A stretch of DNA of 64,000 bases from Nothopassalora personata (lineage: Eukaryota > Ascomycota > Dothideomycetes > Mycosphaerellales > Mycosphaerellaceae). How positions within the stretch are numbered: position 1 is the stretch's first letter; each line of letters begins with the position of its first letter. A program made the position numbers and the translations under genes. The stretch spans positions 4,399,376 to 4,463,375 of the forward strand of contig CM066290.1 in the NCBI GenBank assembly GCA_033816765.1, given 5' to 3'. This document shows positions 24,416-37,499 of this stretch, piece by piece. A model generated the notes under the pieces. That model was not told where the DNA came from. It worked only from the letters and a program-made list of their open reading frames with translations, and ran no database searches.

Positions 24416-26600
24416 CTTTAAACGCCCTTAGGATAAGCGCTACTTAAGTAGCTAGTAGGGGAACACCCGCCCCTAGCGAAGTAGGAAGCATCCGCCGTAC
24501 GCTACTATAATAGACTACTACGAAAGACGATAAGTCTAATAACGATAACGAGCCTACTCTAAGGAAGAACGACGTTAAGGCTACTAAGCTAGACCTCTTC
24601 TACGGAGACAGGGCTAAGTTCGACGACTAGATTAACTAGATAGATATGTATCTTATGTTTAACCTAGTCGATGCTAATAAAAGAACTATCTTCGCTATTA
24701 CGTACCTTCGCGGAAGTACGTAGAACTAGATCAAACCTTACCTTAATAAATACCTTAAAAGTATAGGACGATAAGACCCTACCGGAATGTTTAGGAGCTA
24801 TACCCTCTTTAAAGAAAAGATGAAATTAATCTTTAGAACCTCGAACGAAGTCTTATAGGCTATACGAATCATTCAATACCTAAAATAGAAGACGTCTACT
24901 TTAGAGTATGTAGCTAAATTCGAAGAATACGGACAAATTACCGGATAGGACTAGACGGCGTTAATAACTATATTCCAACGTAGACTTAAGGACTCCGTTA
25001 AGGACGAGTTAATAAGACACGGGGGACGGATTACTAACCTCGAAGAGCTAATAAAGGCGTCGATTAACATCGATAACTAGCTCTAGGAACGACACTAGGA
25101 AAAGAAACACGACTCTAAAGTAGGAGGTATAGTAGGATATACTCCGGATCGTAGACCCTTAGGAGGATACGTTACGAAGGGAGAATTTTCACGATAAAGC
25201 TAGCCCTACTATAGACTATAGCTAATGGAACTAGACGTTACCTAACGAGGACGGAGGATCGACAAGAGTAGGGGCTACGGGAAGCCCTTTAAAGGAAAAG
25301 GAAAACTTATATACTATACCTATAGTAAGGAAGGCTACATAGCGCGGGATTACCGCGGTAAAAATATAGTGCGCCGCGAGCAGTTTAATATAATGCAACT
25401 AAAGGTAGGCAAATCTAGGAGTAGTATTAGACCCCGACAATTTAACTATACCTAGAGAGTAGAGGAGAAGGATAGTAACCGGGTTACGACGCCTCTCCTA
25501 GACCCCTTATAAGGACGAGGAGGATACTATATTTAATAACATACACTACTACCGAATAACTAACAATTAAAGACTATTAGATTGTTTAGCATAATAGTAC
25601 GAGGAGTTAACTATAAAGTTAAGAAGGAATCTCGATACGGTTACGGAAGCCTTTACTAGCGATTCTGTTATTAGGACTCGTATTAAACCTACTACGACGC
25701 TAAGTTAGGCGTAGGGTACTAGCTACGATAACCGGTAGGAACCCTAGGAGCTTAGCACGGACAAAACAAGCTCTAAGAAGTAGACATAGACGAATCTTGC
25801 TTCGATAACGATAATAAAGAAAACTAGGATCTAGAATAGGACGGACGCTAGTTACTAGCACTAGAACAATAGATAAATAAACTAGATACTATTGAAGAAG
25901 ATTACGTACCGGAGGAGTTAAGCGAGGACTTATCCGAAGAAGAAGAGAGCGATACCGACGACGAAAACGAAGTATACACATTTACGGTAGATGCGCTAAA
26001 GAAACTCTATAAGTTAATTATCTACCTCTAACGAAGGCACGAAGAATTCCTACTAAAGTTCTTAGGGAAACGATACCTATATACTATTCGGGAAAAGAAT
26101 TAGCTCCCTAGGAATAAGCGACCGAAGGGAGTTATATAACACTTAGGCTTACGTATCGACATTAAACACAGTTTTCTAGATATAAGTAATCGTTAACGGA
26201 CATAAGACTAGTGTTATAATCGACTTAGGAGTAGCGGGGAATTTCATCTCCGAGTCTTTCGTAAGAAGAAACGGGTTCGCTACCCTAAAGAAGAAATAGG
26301 GTTACGAGTTAATCGCGGTAAACGGATTATCGTTACCTAGCGTAGAATAGGAGACGATACTATTGCTACTAGCTATCTAATAGTACTACGAGAATATTAC
26401 CTTAGATGTTACTAATATAGCTAGTTATAATATAATATTAGGTATGCCTTAGTTAAGAAAGCATAATCTAGTAATTGACTAGAGAAGAGGAGTACTTACA
26501 TTTAGGGAATGCGACTACGTTATCGACATTTAGCCTACGTATCGACAGCGGACGATAGTAGATAAGGTAAGGAAATAGCTTAACGTATTCGAGCTTACGC
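24416..26600 (+). pseudogene. Gag and protease relic of A2
   Basis: Plus-strand frame heavily interrupted by TAG and TAA. A zinc-knuckle relic lies at about 25309-25365 (YTYSKEGYIARDYRGK), in which all three Cys and the His are now Tyr or Ile. The protease region around 26180-26400 parallels A1 9560-9784. The piece ends at TACGC (26596-26600), the target duplication of element B; the frame resumes after 52284. Confidence 0.65.
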
Positions 26601-26762
26601 TATTACGGGTAAACGACGTATATACTAAAGTTCTATGAAGTTTGTAATAAGTTCGATATAGAAGAAAGGGGAAGTTATACGCTATCCGAAGAAAAGGTGT
26701 CGGAAAGCAATCCGAACGTATAGGCGTAGCCTATACTAAGAAACAGGGGCCCGCCCCTTACA
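26601..26762 (-). repeat. 3' LTR of B
   Basis: 162 bp, same length as 52118-52279, differing mainly at CpA/TpG positions. Confidence 0.9.
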
Positions 26763-28240
26763 CTACCTCCCCCCTTCCTCCTCCGCCGCCCCTAGTTATA
26801 GCTCCGCCCTAGAGCCTATTATCCTAGGTGTTTACGTTAGGCTCGTAATAGGAAGTGCCCGAGCTTCTCTTCCTTATTGTCTAGCCCCGCCGACGCCGAG
26901 ATAAAGTATTACTACCTAGGTGAGTATAAGGTTTACTATTGTCTATTAAGTAATAATAGCTATTGTTACATGTAAACAATAGGAGCCTAGAATATATCTT
27001 TAGGTTCTCGTTCTCTTTTTTCTTTTCTTTCTTTTCCTTATTACCTACCGTACGCGTAAGTCGCCCCTCCCCCTCCCCCTAGCTAAGCGTCTCTAGCCTT
27101 AGGGGCATATTCGTGTATCTTATACCTATCGCTTAGGGAGACAACATTTTCCCTACGGGTTCCGATAGATACTAATAGTATACCGTAAATAGAAACTACT
27201 ACTACTACATCTCCTATTAACACTATTAAGTAAGTCCGAATAAGTTCCTACGGAGACCGAAACATTCTAACCGGAGCCTAGCATAAAATGTCCTAACGCC
27301 GCATCTACTACGTCCCCTACGCCTCTACTAGCGTAGACTACGTCTCCTAGTATATAAGTACCGGTCCTCGTCCTATTCTTATCGGGGTCCGCTAATTATC
27401 GTTAGGGCGTAACCGCGCGCGCCTACTAGGCCTATAACACTAATCGTAAGCATTACGAGGACATGTATATACCGCGCGGACCGCGAAGGAAAATTATCGC
27501 TAACCGCGCGTTTTAGGCCGGAGCTCGCCTACGTCGCCTATACTAAGTGGACCCGCGCTACTAACTAGAACCGCGCGTAAGTATCCTCCCTAGCGTCCTC
27601 CGCTACTTTTCTACCGGCTAACGGTCTTTTAGCGACGACGCCCGTACTAAGCTCCGCGCCGTCCTTAAAGCCTAGAAGGCTTTAAAGCCTCTCTAGCGTA
27701 CTAGCATACTCTCCCGGTAAGTTTCTACGGCCTCCGCCTCTTTATACGCGCTTACCGATTCTTTTAGTACGGTCGCCGGTAAGGTTACAGGTACTATAGC
27801 TAATGCTTAGCTTACCTTTAGGTAGACGTATGTACTACGGGCCCCGTTATAAAACTATCGCTAACCGACCTCTTAGTCCCGGGGGCGCCCTACGCGACCT
27901 CTAGCTAGGCTAGCGCTGCGTGCGTTAGGCCTTAGCCTCTACTAACTAGCCTTCGGGCACCCTCGTCTTTCGCGCGGGCCGCGACCGTGCTATTATAGTA
28001 TATGGTTATCTCGAAAGGGATCGGGCTCCGCTACTTTTACGGCGGACGCCGCTAAAATGAAACGCTCTTAAACTTACCTATACCTTCTTACTTCTCTCTA
28101 TCTCCTAAAAAGACTCCCTAACCTAAAAGAACGCCTACCTTTTCCTAAACGCCTGTATCTACGCTAAATCCCGAGTAATCCTTACCTTATCGCCTTCTCC
28201 CCCTTCTATTTGTATCCTATGCCTCCTTCGGTCCGTTATG
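26763..28240. other. B 3' region between chromodomain and 3' LTR, no recognised gene
   Basis: About 1.5 kb, GC-richer than its neighbours, starting with a C-rich tract on the plus strand (CTACCTCCCCCCTTCC), which is the minus-strand polypurine tract. Long plus-strand stretches have few stops, but I could not settle on one frame or recognise a product. It may hold another antisense frame or be untranslated. Confidence 0.4.
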
Positions 28241-28249
28241 CGTTATTAG

Positions 28250-31200
28250 GTTACTATATCTCCTCTCGAAGTTATCCGCGGCTACTGTGTCCGCGAGGTA
28301 CCCTAATAGTTCCTATATAGGCTTATAGTATCCGGTCCATTTTACTAGGACTTCGCGTACTCGGCCTCTACCTCTAACCTTAGTTCTAGCGTAAAGGATC
28401 TCTTCTACCTACTACTCTTCGTAAGACTTAATTATAATAGGGTCCGGCTATTTATTATCGATCTCCTATCTAGGTAAGGGGTCTTAGCTTATAGGTCGTA
28501 GTAAGTTAGGATAGAAGACCGGGTAGATCCCGTCGGGGATCCTAGATAAGCGTATAGATAACGGTAAGATCACTTCTACTACCGTATACTTCGCGTGTCT
28601 ATAGTCGAGGCTCTTCTTTAGTCGTATAGTAACATAGTTACGTAGATCTAGCTAAACTTTATCGCCTACACAATAGATTAGTACGGGCTTCCTATCCCGG
28701 TTAGCGTATTCCTCCTATTTTTAGGCGGCTTCTGCTATACTCGCCTAATATAGGTCCGTAATCTTTTACATCCTTTCCACGAATAGCATTACCCGTTACG
28801 CGGCGTCTAACTAAGAGGTCTCTAGATCCGGTTATAACTAAACGGGTAATAGTGCCTCGTATCCGTATACCGCGAAGAAGGGGCTTATTCCTAGCCTAGC
28901 GTAATACCGCGCGTTTAGAGCAAGTTGCGCCGTAGGGAGCTAGCGTTTCTAGTCGGACTGCTTATAGTTAATGTAGTTACGAAGGTAAGCCTAGACTTCC
29001 TAGTTTAACCGTTCCGGGCCTCCGTCGGTTTATAGGTAGTAGGCGGAGCTAAGCCTCTATTTTATACCGGTTAAACAATAGAAGGTCCTCTAGAAGGTAC
29101 TCGTCTAGTTAGTACCCCGGTTACTCGTAATAGCTTAAGGGAGGCCGTAGTATCTCACCTAGTAGTCTAAGAACCTTTTAGCGCAGTCCTCGGCTTTTAT
29201 AGTAGGTATCGCTTCTAAAACGACGGTCTTACTTAGTCGATCCTAAATTACCTAGAGGTAAGTGTTCCCTTACGACTCGGGCATGTCCGTTATAAAATCT
29301 ATCGAGATCTCCTAGAAGAATCGGTCGGGGACCGGTAAGGGTTATAGGAGGCCGTGTTTTTATTCTCTCTACACCTTATTCCTACCGTAGTAGTTACAGT
29401 TCCTTAAGAACTGCCTTACGTGCTTAGACTATAGGGGCTAGTAGAAGTTACGACTTAGTGTCGATGCTATAGAGTCCCGGCTAGGGTGGCCGTATACCGG
29501 TAAATCGTATACGGATTAGATTAGCTTAGTTCGAAGGGTATCGTTCTATAGAATCGCTATATCCGCCTCCTTATAGTCGGACTCCCTAGAACTAGGAGCT
29601 CTAGGCACCTAAATCCTACCGCGGTAGCGAAGATACCCGTTACGGTCGATACTATAGTTACCTACTTACACCTTAAGTTTCACCTCGCTAGGAAGTAAAC
29701 GCGCTCCTACCTTAATCGCGCGGTGTACCGCTTAGAACGTACTATCCTTCTCGATAGTTCTTTCTTAGAGGTCGTTTAGCTCCTAGTCTTAGAAGGGTCC
29801 CTATAGTACGCCCGGTAAATCCGCCTCTTCTATAGCGGATAGTCCTTCGAACTACGTAGCTAAGATTCGTACTAACGAAACCTTTATAGTCGGGCTAACG
29901 TCTACTAACCTCGAGCCCGGCTAATTCTTTACGATGTCCGGTTTAAGAAACCTACGATACCGTAATAACTTATCGTCCTACCTAAGTGTATCCTACTCCC
30001 TTCGAGAAAGGGCGTCCGGTATAATCGCCTCGGTACCCGGCCTATATACTAGTAAAAACTGGAATTTTGCAACTTCCTTAACCTACCGGATCTGCCGTTC
30101 GGAAAGCTATCTCTTCGTTATAAAGTATTCTAGGTTCTTATAGTCCGTCTAGATTATAAAGGGCCTATATGTTTTTAACTCGGGAGCCTATTCCTTAAGA
30201 TAGGACACTACCGCGAGCATCTCCTTATCGTAAATGTCGTAGTTAATCTCAGCCTTGTTAAGCTTCTTCGAGTAGAATCCTACTAGTTTTACGACTCCGT
30301 CCTTTTCTTATAGGAGGGCGCCTCTAAGCGTAAAGCCGCTACAGTCCGTCTCTAAAAAGGTAGGGAGCTCCGGGTTCTAGTAGGCTAAAACTAGTGCTTT
30401 ATAGTACTTATCCTTTAGGGACTTAAACGTATTAGCCTAACGATCTCCCTAGGAGAATACCTTGTTCTTACCGGTTAGCGACGTTAAGGGCTCGGCGAGC
30501 TTCGAATAGTTTAGAATAAATATCCGGTAGTAGTTCGCGAAGCCTAAGAAACGCCGCACTTCCTTCTAGGTAACTGGTGCCTTCTAGTCCTTTACTACTG
30601 CTACCTTCTCGGGGTCGGGTCCTACTCCTATCCCGTCGGCGTGTACAATAAACCCGAGGTACTTAACCTTCTTCTATACAAACTTACACTTCTCTAGATC
30701 TAGGAAAAGGCCTCCGTCCTAAAGCTTCTAGAGCACGATACGAACCTTCTAGAAATGGTCCTTTTTTGTTCCGTCGGAGTAAATAACGACGTCGTTAGCG
30801 TAGGCCGAGGTAAAGTTGTCTAGGTAGTCCCGTAATAAACTATTAATGTACCGCTAGAATGTTATAGGGGCCCCGGATAAACCGAACGGACATACTAGCC
30901 ACTCCTAAAGACCGAATCTAGTTCGAAAAGCCGTCTTATACTCTTCGCCTCGAGCTATCCGAAGGTAGTAGAATGCAGTAATAACGTTAACCTTCGTAAT
31001 CTATCTAGCGCCCGTTAGATTCCGAATGGTTTCCGGGATTAATAGTAGCGGATAACGGTCCTACTTAGTAATCGAGTTTAATGCTCTATAATTACAGTAG
31101 AACCTAAGTCCTCCCCCGGGCTTCCTTACGAATAAGACGGGAGCCGCCGCTTCTAAGGTAGAAGGGCGAATATAACCCTTACGCTATAGCTCCGTTAGCG

Positions 31201-31606
31201 ACTTTCGGAGGATAAGTAGCTCGTCTTTCGATATACTGTAGAGCGGTCCCTAGGGTAATAGTTCTAAGCTTCCGTCGGCTTTCGTCCGTATTTCGATCTT
31301 ATAGTTAAGGTCGCCGCGGTATAGGGCTAGTTTATTAGCTTCCCTAGTAGAAAATAACGGCAGTATATCCTAAAGTTCTAAAGGTAAGCCCTTCTTAAGT
31401 TCCTCTCGCGTAGGCGGCTCCTTTTTACTAAGGGCTTTCTTAATATCTTCTACGGTTACCGCGGCAATCGTAGCAAAACGCTTACCCGACTCGTGTTCTT
31501 CGTAGTTGCGCCCTTCGGGTACCTATTTCTTTACTAAGCTATAGTAGTACCGGCGCTTTTTAGGCGCGGTCCGGATCTAATTATGCGCCTTCTACGGGTT
31601 CCCTAG
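28250..31606 (-). pseudogene. Pol relic of B: RT, RNase H, integrase, chromodomain
   Basis: Minus strand. RT reads TSAYANDVVIYSDG near 30775-30815; the expected YADD is YAND, explained by TGAC to TAAC under RIP. RNase H has ETDCSGFTLRGA at about 30319-30355. The C-terminal chromodomain reads REVLVKWTGYYKP then LADTVAADNFE near 28250-28385. Copia element C interrupts the RT-proximal part at 31606. Stops are TAG or TAA throughout, so it is dead. Confidence 0.75.
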
Positions 31607-31782
31607 TGTTGTATTTAGGTATTTAACGAGTACAAGCTTCTAGATTAAAACGATAGGGTGGATTAGTAACTCTCATAAATTGCTACAAGGTGTAAGACTA
31701 TCTAGCTATAGAAAATAGTGTAATATAGTGTGTATGTACTAAGTCCTAACTAACATAGACCTTAGTCACCTAATTCATAACA
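31607..31782 (-). repeat. 3' LTR of C
   Basis: 176 bp, TGTTGTATTTAGG to ATAACA on the plus strand; partner at 38690-38865, same length with scattered RIP-type differences. Confidence 0.9.
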
Positions 31783-32294
31783 CTCCCCCTTTAGACTAAC
31801 TACTATAAAGACAGTCTAATTAACTTAATATCACCTATGTTACTGTATTAGTCTCGAACACCTTTACTAGTTATAGATACTAGGTTTCTACTATAAGTAA
31901 GCACATACTAAGGATAGTAATCTTGTTAGATTTACATATGTAAGAGACCTACTCTTAGACATACTTAGGCCTTATCTTTCCGCTTTTAGAAGTGAATAGA
32001 AGGTTCTCTCGGCTTAAGAATGTCTAGCTAGGTAGTAACGTACAAACCTCGTAGGTACGCATAAAAGAAGCTAGTTCTTTACCGAACAACTCTCTCTACT
32101 TTATACTACTTTACACCTCTCTTCCCCCCTTTTTAGACTACTATACATACTTACATACCCTAATAACTACTACACACCTATTCTTAAAGCTTTTTAAGAA
32201 GCTTTTAGTAAGGTATGCTATATATGTAATAGTGTTTTAAGGGTATTGCTAACTTGTAAGTAGCATTATAGTAGATGTTATTAAGTGGACTCCT

Positions 32295-33365
32295 ATGAAC
32301 TAGTTTAGTAGTACTAGCAATGTCTTTAGTAGTGGATCTAGCTCTAGTAACGATTAAGATCCTAATAAGCGTCCTCCTAGTAATAGTAGAAAGGGTCTAC
32401 CTACATCTAGTAGGATCTCTAAGCGTGAGACCCTTATTAAGGCACTTAGACTAGTTAAGTAGATTATCGAGAGTAGGCGTAAGATCACTAAGAAGAATAT
32501 AACCTTATAGCTTACTATAGCATCCCTTAAGGTTACCTTCTATAAGAAGAAGCTTCTAACTACTAAGGGTAGTATTACTAATCTACCGAACTAGGGTTAG
32601 ATTAACGCGGCTACCTAGGATTTTGATTATATAACAGTCGACCCTTAAGGTCGTATTTCTAATACTATTACTATAAACCTTAATAGTGGTTAGAACTACC
32701 TTCCTACCTTGTGGGCTTCCGCTATAGACCATCTTGTTTAGCACTTCGGCAGCGCCTATAACTGCTACAAGGAGAGATCTAACCTTCCCTTTTCTAGTTA
32801 CTACACTATTCTAGGATAGTTTAAGGGCTGCTGTACTAACTACGCTCTTAACAATTATTACGATAAGTGTAGCTTCTTCTCTCTACGGACCCTATAGTAG
32901 AGTGCCGCTAATCTATCTAGAACCTACTAGCAGCCTAGTGTAGGTTATACTCGCTCCGCTAGTGCTATATTCTAGGGTAGTGTATAGTATAGTCGATCTC
33001 CTCCTATTATGCGTAGCAGTCCTCTACGTAAGGGCTTCCTATCTCTAGTTCTATACTCTCCTAGTATAAGTACCTCTAGATATAGTCTTTAGGTACTACC
33101 TACCTAGCTTATTCCTAGCGATATAGACTGGCGCCTAAGCATCCCTAGGGCTCCTAGTGATGGTTCTAGAACTGTCCTCCTAGAGCTTCGCCTCCTATTC
33201 TCTAACTCCCTCTCTTAGGATAAGGTTACCACCTTAATTCGTTAGTTCCTATAGCGCTTAGGCACTAATAATGACTTTTAGGAGGGTGCTATATTAAACT
33301 CGACTTCCTATAAGAGGGGTTCTAGAGGCTCTAGTGGTTTTAGTAGTAAGTAGTAGTCTAGATAA
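32295..33365 (+). pseudogene. Antisense ORF relic in C, 357 codons, unknown product
   Basis: On the plus strand, opposite to pol, one frame runs from ATG (32295) to TAA (33363-33365) without a frame break. Its only interruptions are TAG or TAA that CAG, CAA or TGG would give under RIP. The start is Ser/Asn rich; a basic stretch (KALRLVK, IIESRRKITKKNI) and a Ser/Tyr-rich second half follow. It lies between the end of RT/RNase H and the 3' LTR. It may be a captured or element-specific accessory gene. I recognise no family. Confidence 0.5.
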
Positions 33366-33699
33366 TGTACTTACATTAGGTCTTAGTAATTTAGTTAGGG
33401 CTGAAGGATAAAATGGCCGTTATAAGCAAGGGCGGTCTACTTCTCTATTTCCTTTTATTTTAATACTATAGCTCCCCTAAATTGGAGTCTATAATAATAA
33501 ACTAGATCTTACCTTAAAAGGCGGTTCTAAAGCAGGCCTCTCTACAGTCTAGTTGCATAAGCATAGTAAGATATACGATACCCTAAATGAATCTAGCCCT
33601 TTAGGTTAATAAAAACTTTCCTCTACTATCTCTAAACAAATAAGATATTGCTTTATAAATACTTGTAAACAAATAAAGGTCTTGCTATGTACAAATGAA

Positions 33700-36600
33700 A
33701 GTGTAGTTAGTCTCTAGAAGCCTCCCTTAGAGAATGTAGTTTAGTGACTTTAGCTTTATAAGCTAATCTGTAAGCTGCTATGTTGTAGGGATATACTTAA
33801 CTACAATTAAGCCTTCTTTATAAGCATGTCTACAAAAGTGGTTCCTTAGTCTAATATGCTTAGTTCTTCTATAGTTAGTGTGATCTCTAACTAGCTTAAT
33901 AGTAGACTAGTTGTCTATAAAGATCTTAAAGGCTTGAGCTTTATAGTTGGTCATTTTCTAGGTTTTATAGAGTAGATTTCTTAACTACATTACTTCCCTA
34001 TAGCATTTAGTTAAGGCTACATACTCTACTTTAGTGCTTAATAGCACTATCTCCTTCTGTAGGTTGGATTTCTAGATAATAGGACTTCTAGCCATTTTAA
34101 CTAGGAGTCCTAAGGTTAATCTACCTATTGGATCTCTAGAGAAATTAGAGTCTATATAGATCTCTAGCTTTAGGGATTGTGTTTTTCTAAAGATTAGGCA
34201 CTTGTTAATTGTTCTAGCAATGTATCTCTAAACATGCTTTACTGTAGCAATATGTTCTACTAAAGGATTAGCTAAGAATTTGGCTAGGTGGTTTGTTACA
34301 TAGGAGATATCTAGCCTAGTCTAGTTAGCTAGGTACTAGAGTTCCCTAATTAATGTGTTGAATAGATTGTAATCCTATATATTGTATTGCTCTTTATGAG
34401 CTTTATACAGGCGGTTAAGGGGATACTTAACACTTTTAGCTAAGTCTAGGCTATGTTTCTAAAGTTTCTCTAAAGCATAGTGCTTTTAGGAGACATGTAG
34501 ATCTCTATTCTTTTCACTCTTTAGTTGCATGCCTAGGAAAAGGTTAGTATTAACAGTTTTAATGGAGTACTTGTTCTTTAGTCTAGCAATAAACCCCTTA
34601 ATCTTCTAATTACTGTCGCTAAAGATCTAAAAGTTATCTATATATAGGAGAACTAAAAGATTCTCCCCCTAAAAAAGACATGCATTAGAATTAAGACTCT
34701 TTAGGCCTAATTCTTCTAGAGCTTCCTTAGCATTATAGTACTAGAGGTTTGTAGCTTATTTCAATCTATATAGTCCCTTCTTGATTTCTAGGACTTTATT
34801 AGATAGATCTTTCTTAATAAGTTCTACCCCTTCTAGTGGTTTGATATACAAAGGTCTATCAATGTTAGGGTTTATAAATGCTGTTTCAACATTAATCTAT
34901 CTCCTCTTCTAGCTAAGAACTATGCATAGAGCTAAGAGAATCCTACTTGTTAGTAGCCTTAGGGTTAGAGCAAAGGTTTTAACATAGTCTATCCCTTGCT
35001 TTTGAGTAAACCCCTTTGCTACCTATCTAGCTCTACGCTTCTCAATGGACCTATTAGGAAGATACTTATAGTATAGGACCCATTTTCCTATAAGCAGTTT
35101 CCTGCCCTTAGGGACTTTCTATAATAGGATCTATATAACACATTCTATGTCTTCTAAGGAGTTGAATTCCTTTCTAATTGCCCTAATTCATTTAGCTCTA
35201 TTAGGTCTATTTAATGCTTCAGTTAGGGTAGTAGGATCTATAAGCTTCCCCTTCTTTATATTATCTATAGCTATTATAGCGAATACTTTCTTAAGTTTAC
35301 TATAATTATAATAGGATCTGTTCTATCTTAAACTTCTCCTAGTTAGCTTAGGATAGACCTTAGCTTATTTTGTCTTTATAGGCTTATAAGTCCTATCTCT
35401 CTTCCTCTTACTAATGTATAGGGTAGGGTAGAATAGTGTCATAGCCTAATTAGGGTCTTCTTATATAGCTAGGGCTGTGTCTTCTTAGTGTAGTTTTTTA
35501 GACTATAAAGTCTAAGGCTTATACTCTATAGGGGATTGTTCCTAGAGCTAGGTGTACTCTATAGGAGATTGTTCCTAGAGCTAGGTATGCTCTATAGGAG
35601 ACTGTTCCTAGAGCTAGGGGGATGTGTCTCTAAATAGTAGACGTGAATCTTCTATTCTATACTCCCCCTAAGACTAACCTTAGTTAGGGGAGTCTTGTTA
35701 CGAAGCCCTTTATGTTTTAGGTTAGTCACTATACTACTATAGCTCCCCCTCTAGCTATATAGCTCCCCTTAAAGGTTTATAGGGTTAGTAACTCGCTTCT
35801 AGCTCGTATAGCCCTTTATAAGGCATATGAATACCTTTATAGTAAGGGTCCTTAGGGTTATTATAGGGATGTCTAAGGAAGGTAATCTCGTTATCTAGGA
35901 CAGTATACTCATTACTAGCAGTAAGCTAGGAGCTCTTAACAGTCTACCCTATCTACTCCCCCTAAGCGACCTACTTACCTATAGGGATTTAGTATTGCGT
36001 GTTCTATAAGAAATCTTTATTAAAAGTCACATAGGGGGAATAGGTTATCTTATAGACCCATTTTCCTTTCTCCTACTATAGCTTCCATAGTAGGTAGTTA
36101 GTTAATAAACTACCCTAGAATCCTATATGCTACTATATGTCCGCCCTTATAGAGAACTTTTTAGACTTAGTGTAATTGTCGTTATGTTTATATGCTTTAT
36201 ATCTAAACCTCCTTACAGTCCTTAAGTCTATCTCTTCAATATTAATGCCTAGGTCCTTCTTAAAGTTAATCTATAGTACATTTTTTATTGTTAAGTTAAA
36301 GAGGCGGTTCGTAATATAGCATACAAAATCTATAGCCTGGGGCTAGAGGTTCTATAGTAAGCTAGAGTCCATAAGTATGGCTCTAGCCTTATTAATAATA
36401 GCTTTATTCGAAGCTTTAGCAATTCCATTCTACTTAGGTGTGTATAGTAATGTAAAATCCTATCTAATTTCTTTATGTTAGGTATGTGTTCTAAGTTCAA
36501 TGTTATTAAATTCCCTACTACTATCTAAGAACTAGATCTTAGGTTTCTTCTTATAGTAGTTTTACATTATAGTAAGCTAAGTCTTAATTGCTATTAGAGC

Positions 36601-37300
36601 ATCACTTTTCTTTAGAAGTAGTAAGCACTATCTTATCCTAGTTTTAGCATACGTAATCATAAGGCAATATACGTAACCATTATAAGAGAGTGGAGTGATT
36701 AGACTAACTAGGTTAGCATAGATTTCATCCAATGCCTCTAGTGCGGGTCTCCTAGGGATTCTTAAAACAACTCTTTATAACCTTATAAGCTTACAAGTCT
36801 CATAATGCCCTAACTCTATAGTATTAACATCTTCTAGGCCCTTAACTGCTTCTTTTATAGCATTAAGTAATGTACTCCTAATATGCCTAAGCCTTTAATA
36901 CCATCTAACTGTGTCAGTTCTTAGCTTAGTAAATGTAAGAGCAGTAAGTCCTTTTAGTGCTAATCTATCTTTATCCTTCCTAGAACCCCTCTTTACCCTA
37001 AGCTTCTTAAAGATAATGACATTTTTCATTATCTTAACTAAGCCTATAGGCTTGTCCTTCTAGAATAACATTTTAGATAGTCTATCTAGGTAAACTCTAT
37101 GTTTCTTATATAGGATAGTATCGCATCTAACTCTAGTAAGTAAAGCACATTACGAAGGAGGAGGATAGTCTCTTAGCTAAGATGGTTCTTTATAACCTAC
37201 TCTAATTCTCCTTTAGTTATAAGAGATCCTTACCTAACGGCCTATAAGAAGTATGTAGGCCTTAGTCTTAGCCTAACATTCTAAAGGTCTATAAGATTAT
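33700..37300 (-). pseudogene. Copia pol relic of C (integrase, RT, RNase H)
   Basis: Minus strand. Integrase shows the typical YTPK-NGIA motif with DSSREF before it (about 36400-36530). RT begins with KGRKLLIGKWV near 35080-35120. Its catalytic motif is YIDN at 34633-34644, where YIDD is expected; GATGAC to GATAAC by RIP explains the Asp to Asn change. RNase H would lie toward 33700-34400. Many TAG and TAA interruptions. Confidence 0.75.
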
Positions 37301-37499
37301 TGTAGATATAGAAGGATGTACCTATGTTATAGACTTTATCTATTAACATTAGGTTTAATGCGGTAGCTACTGTCCTTCCTATGTATACTAGTTATGCAAC
37401 TACAATAGCTACTCTAGACCTCCTATGTAGTTATCTCTAGTCCCTATTACTATTAGAGCTGTGCTCCTAATTAGATAATAAGTCTAACTAGTTATTAAT

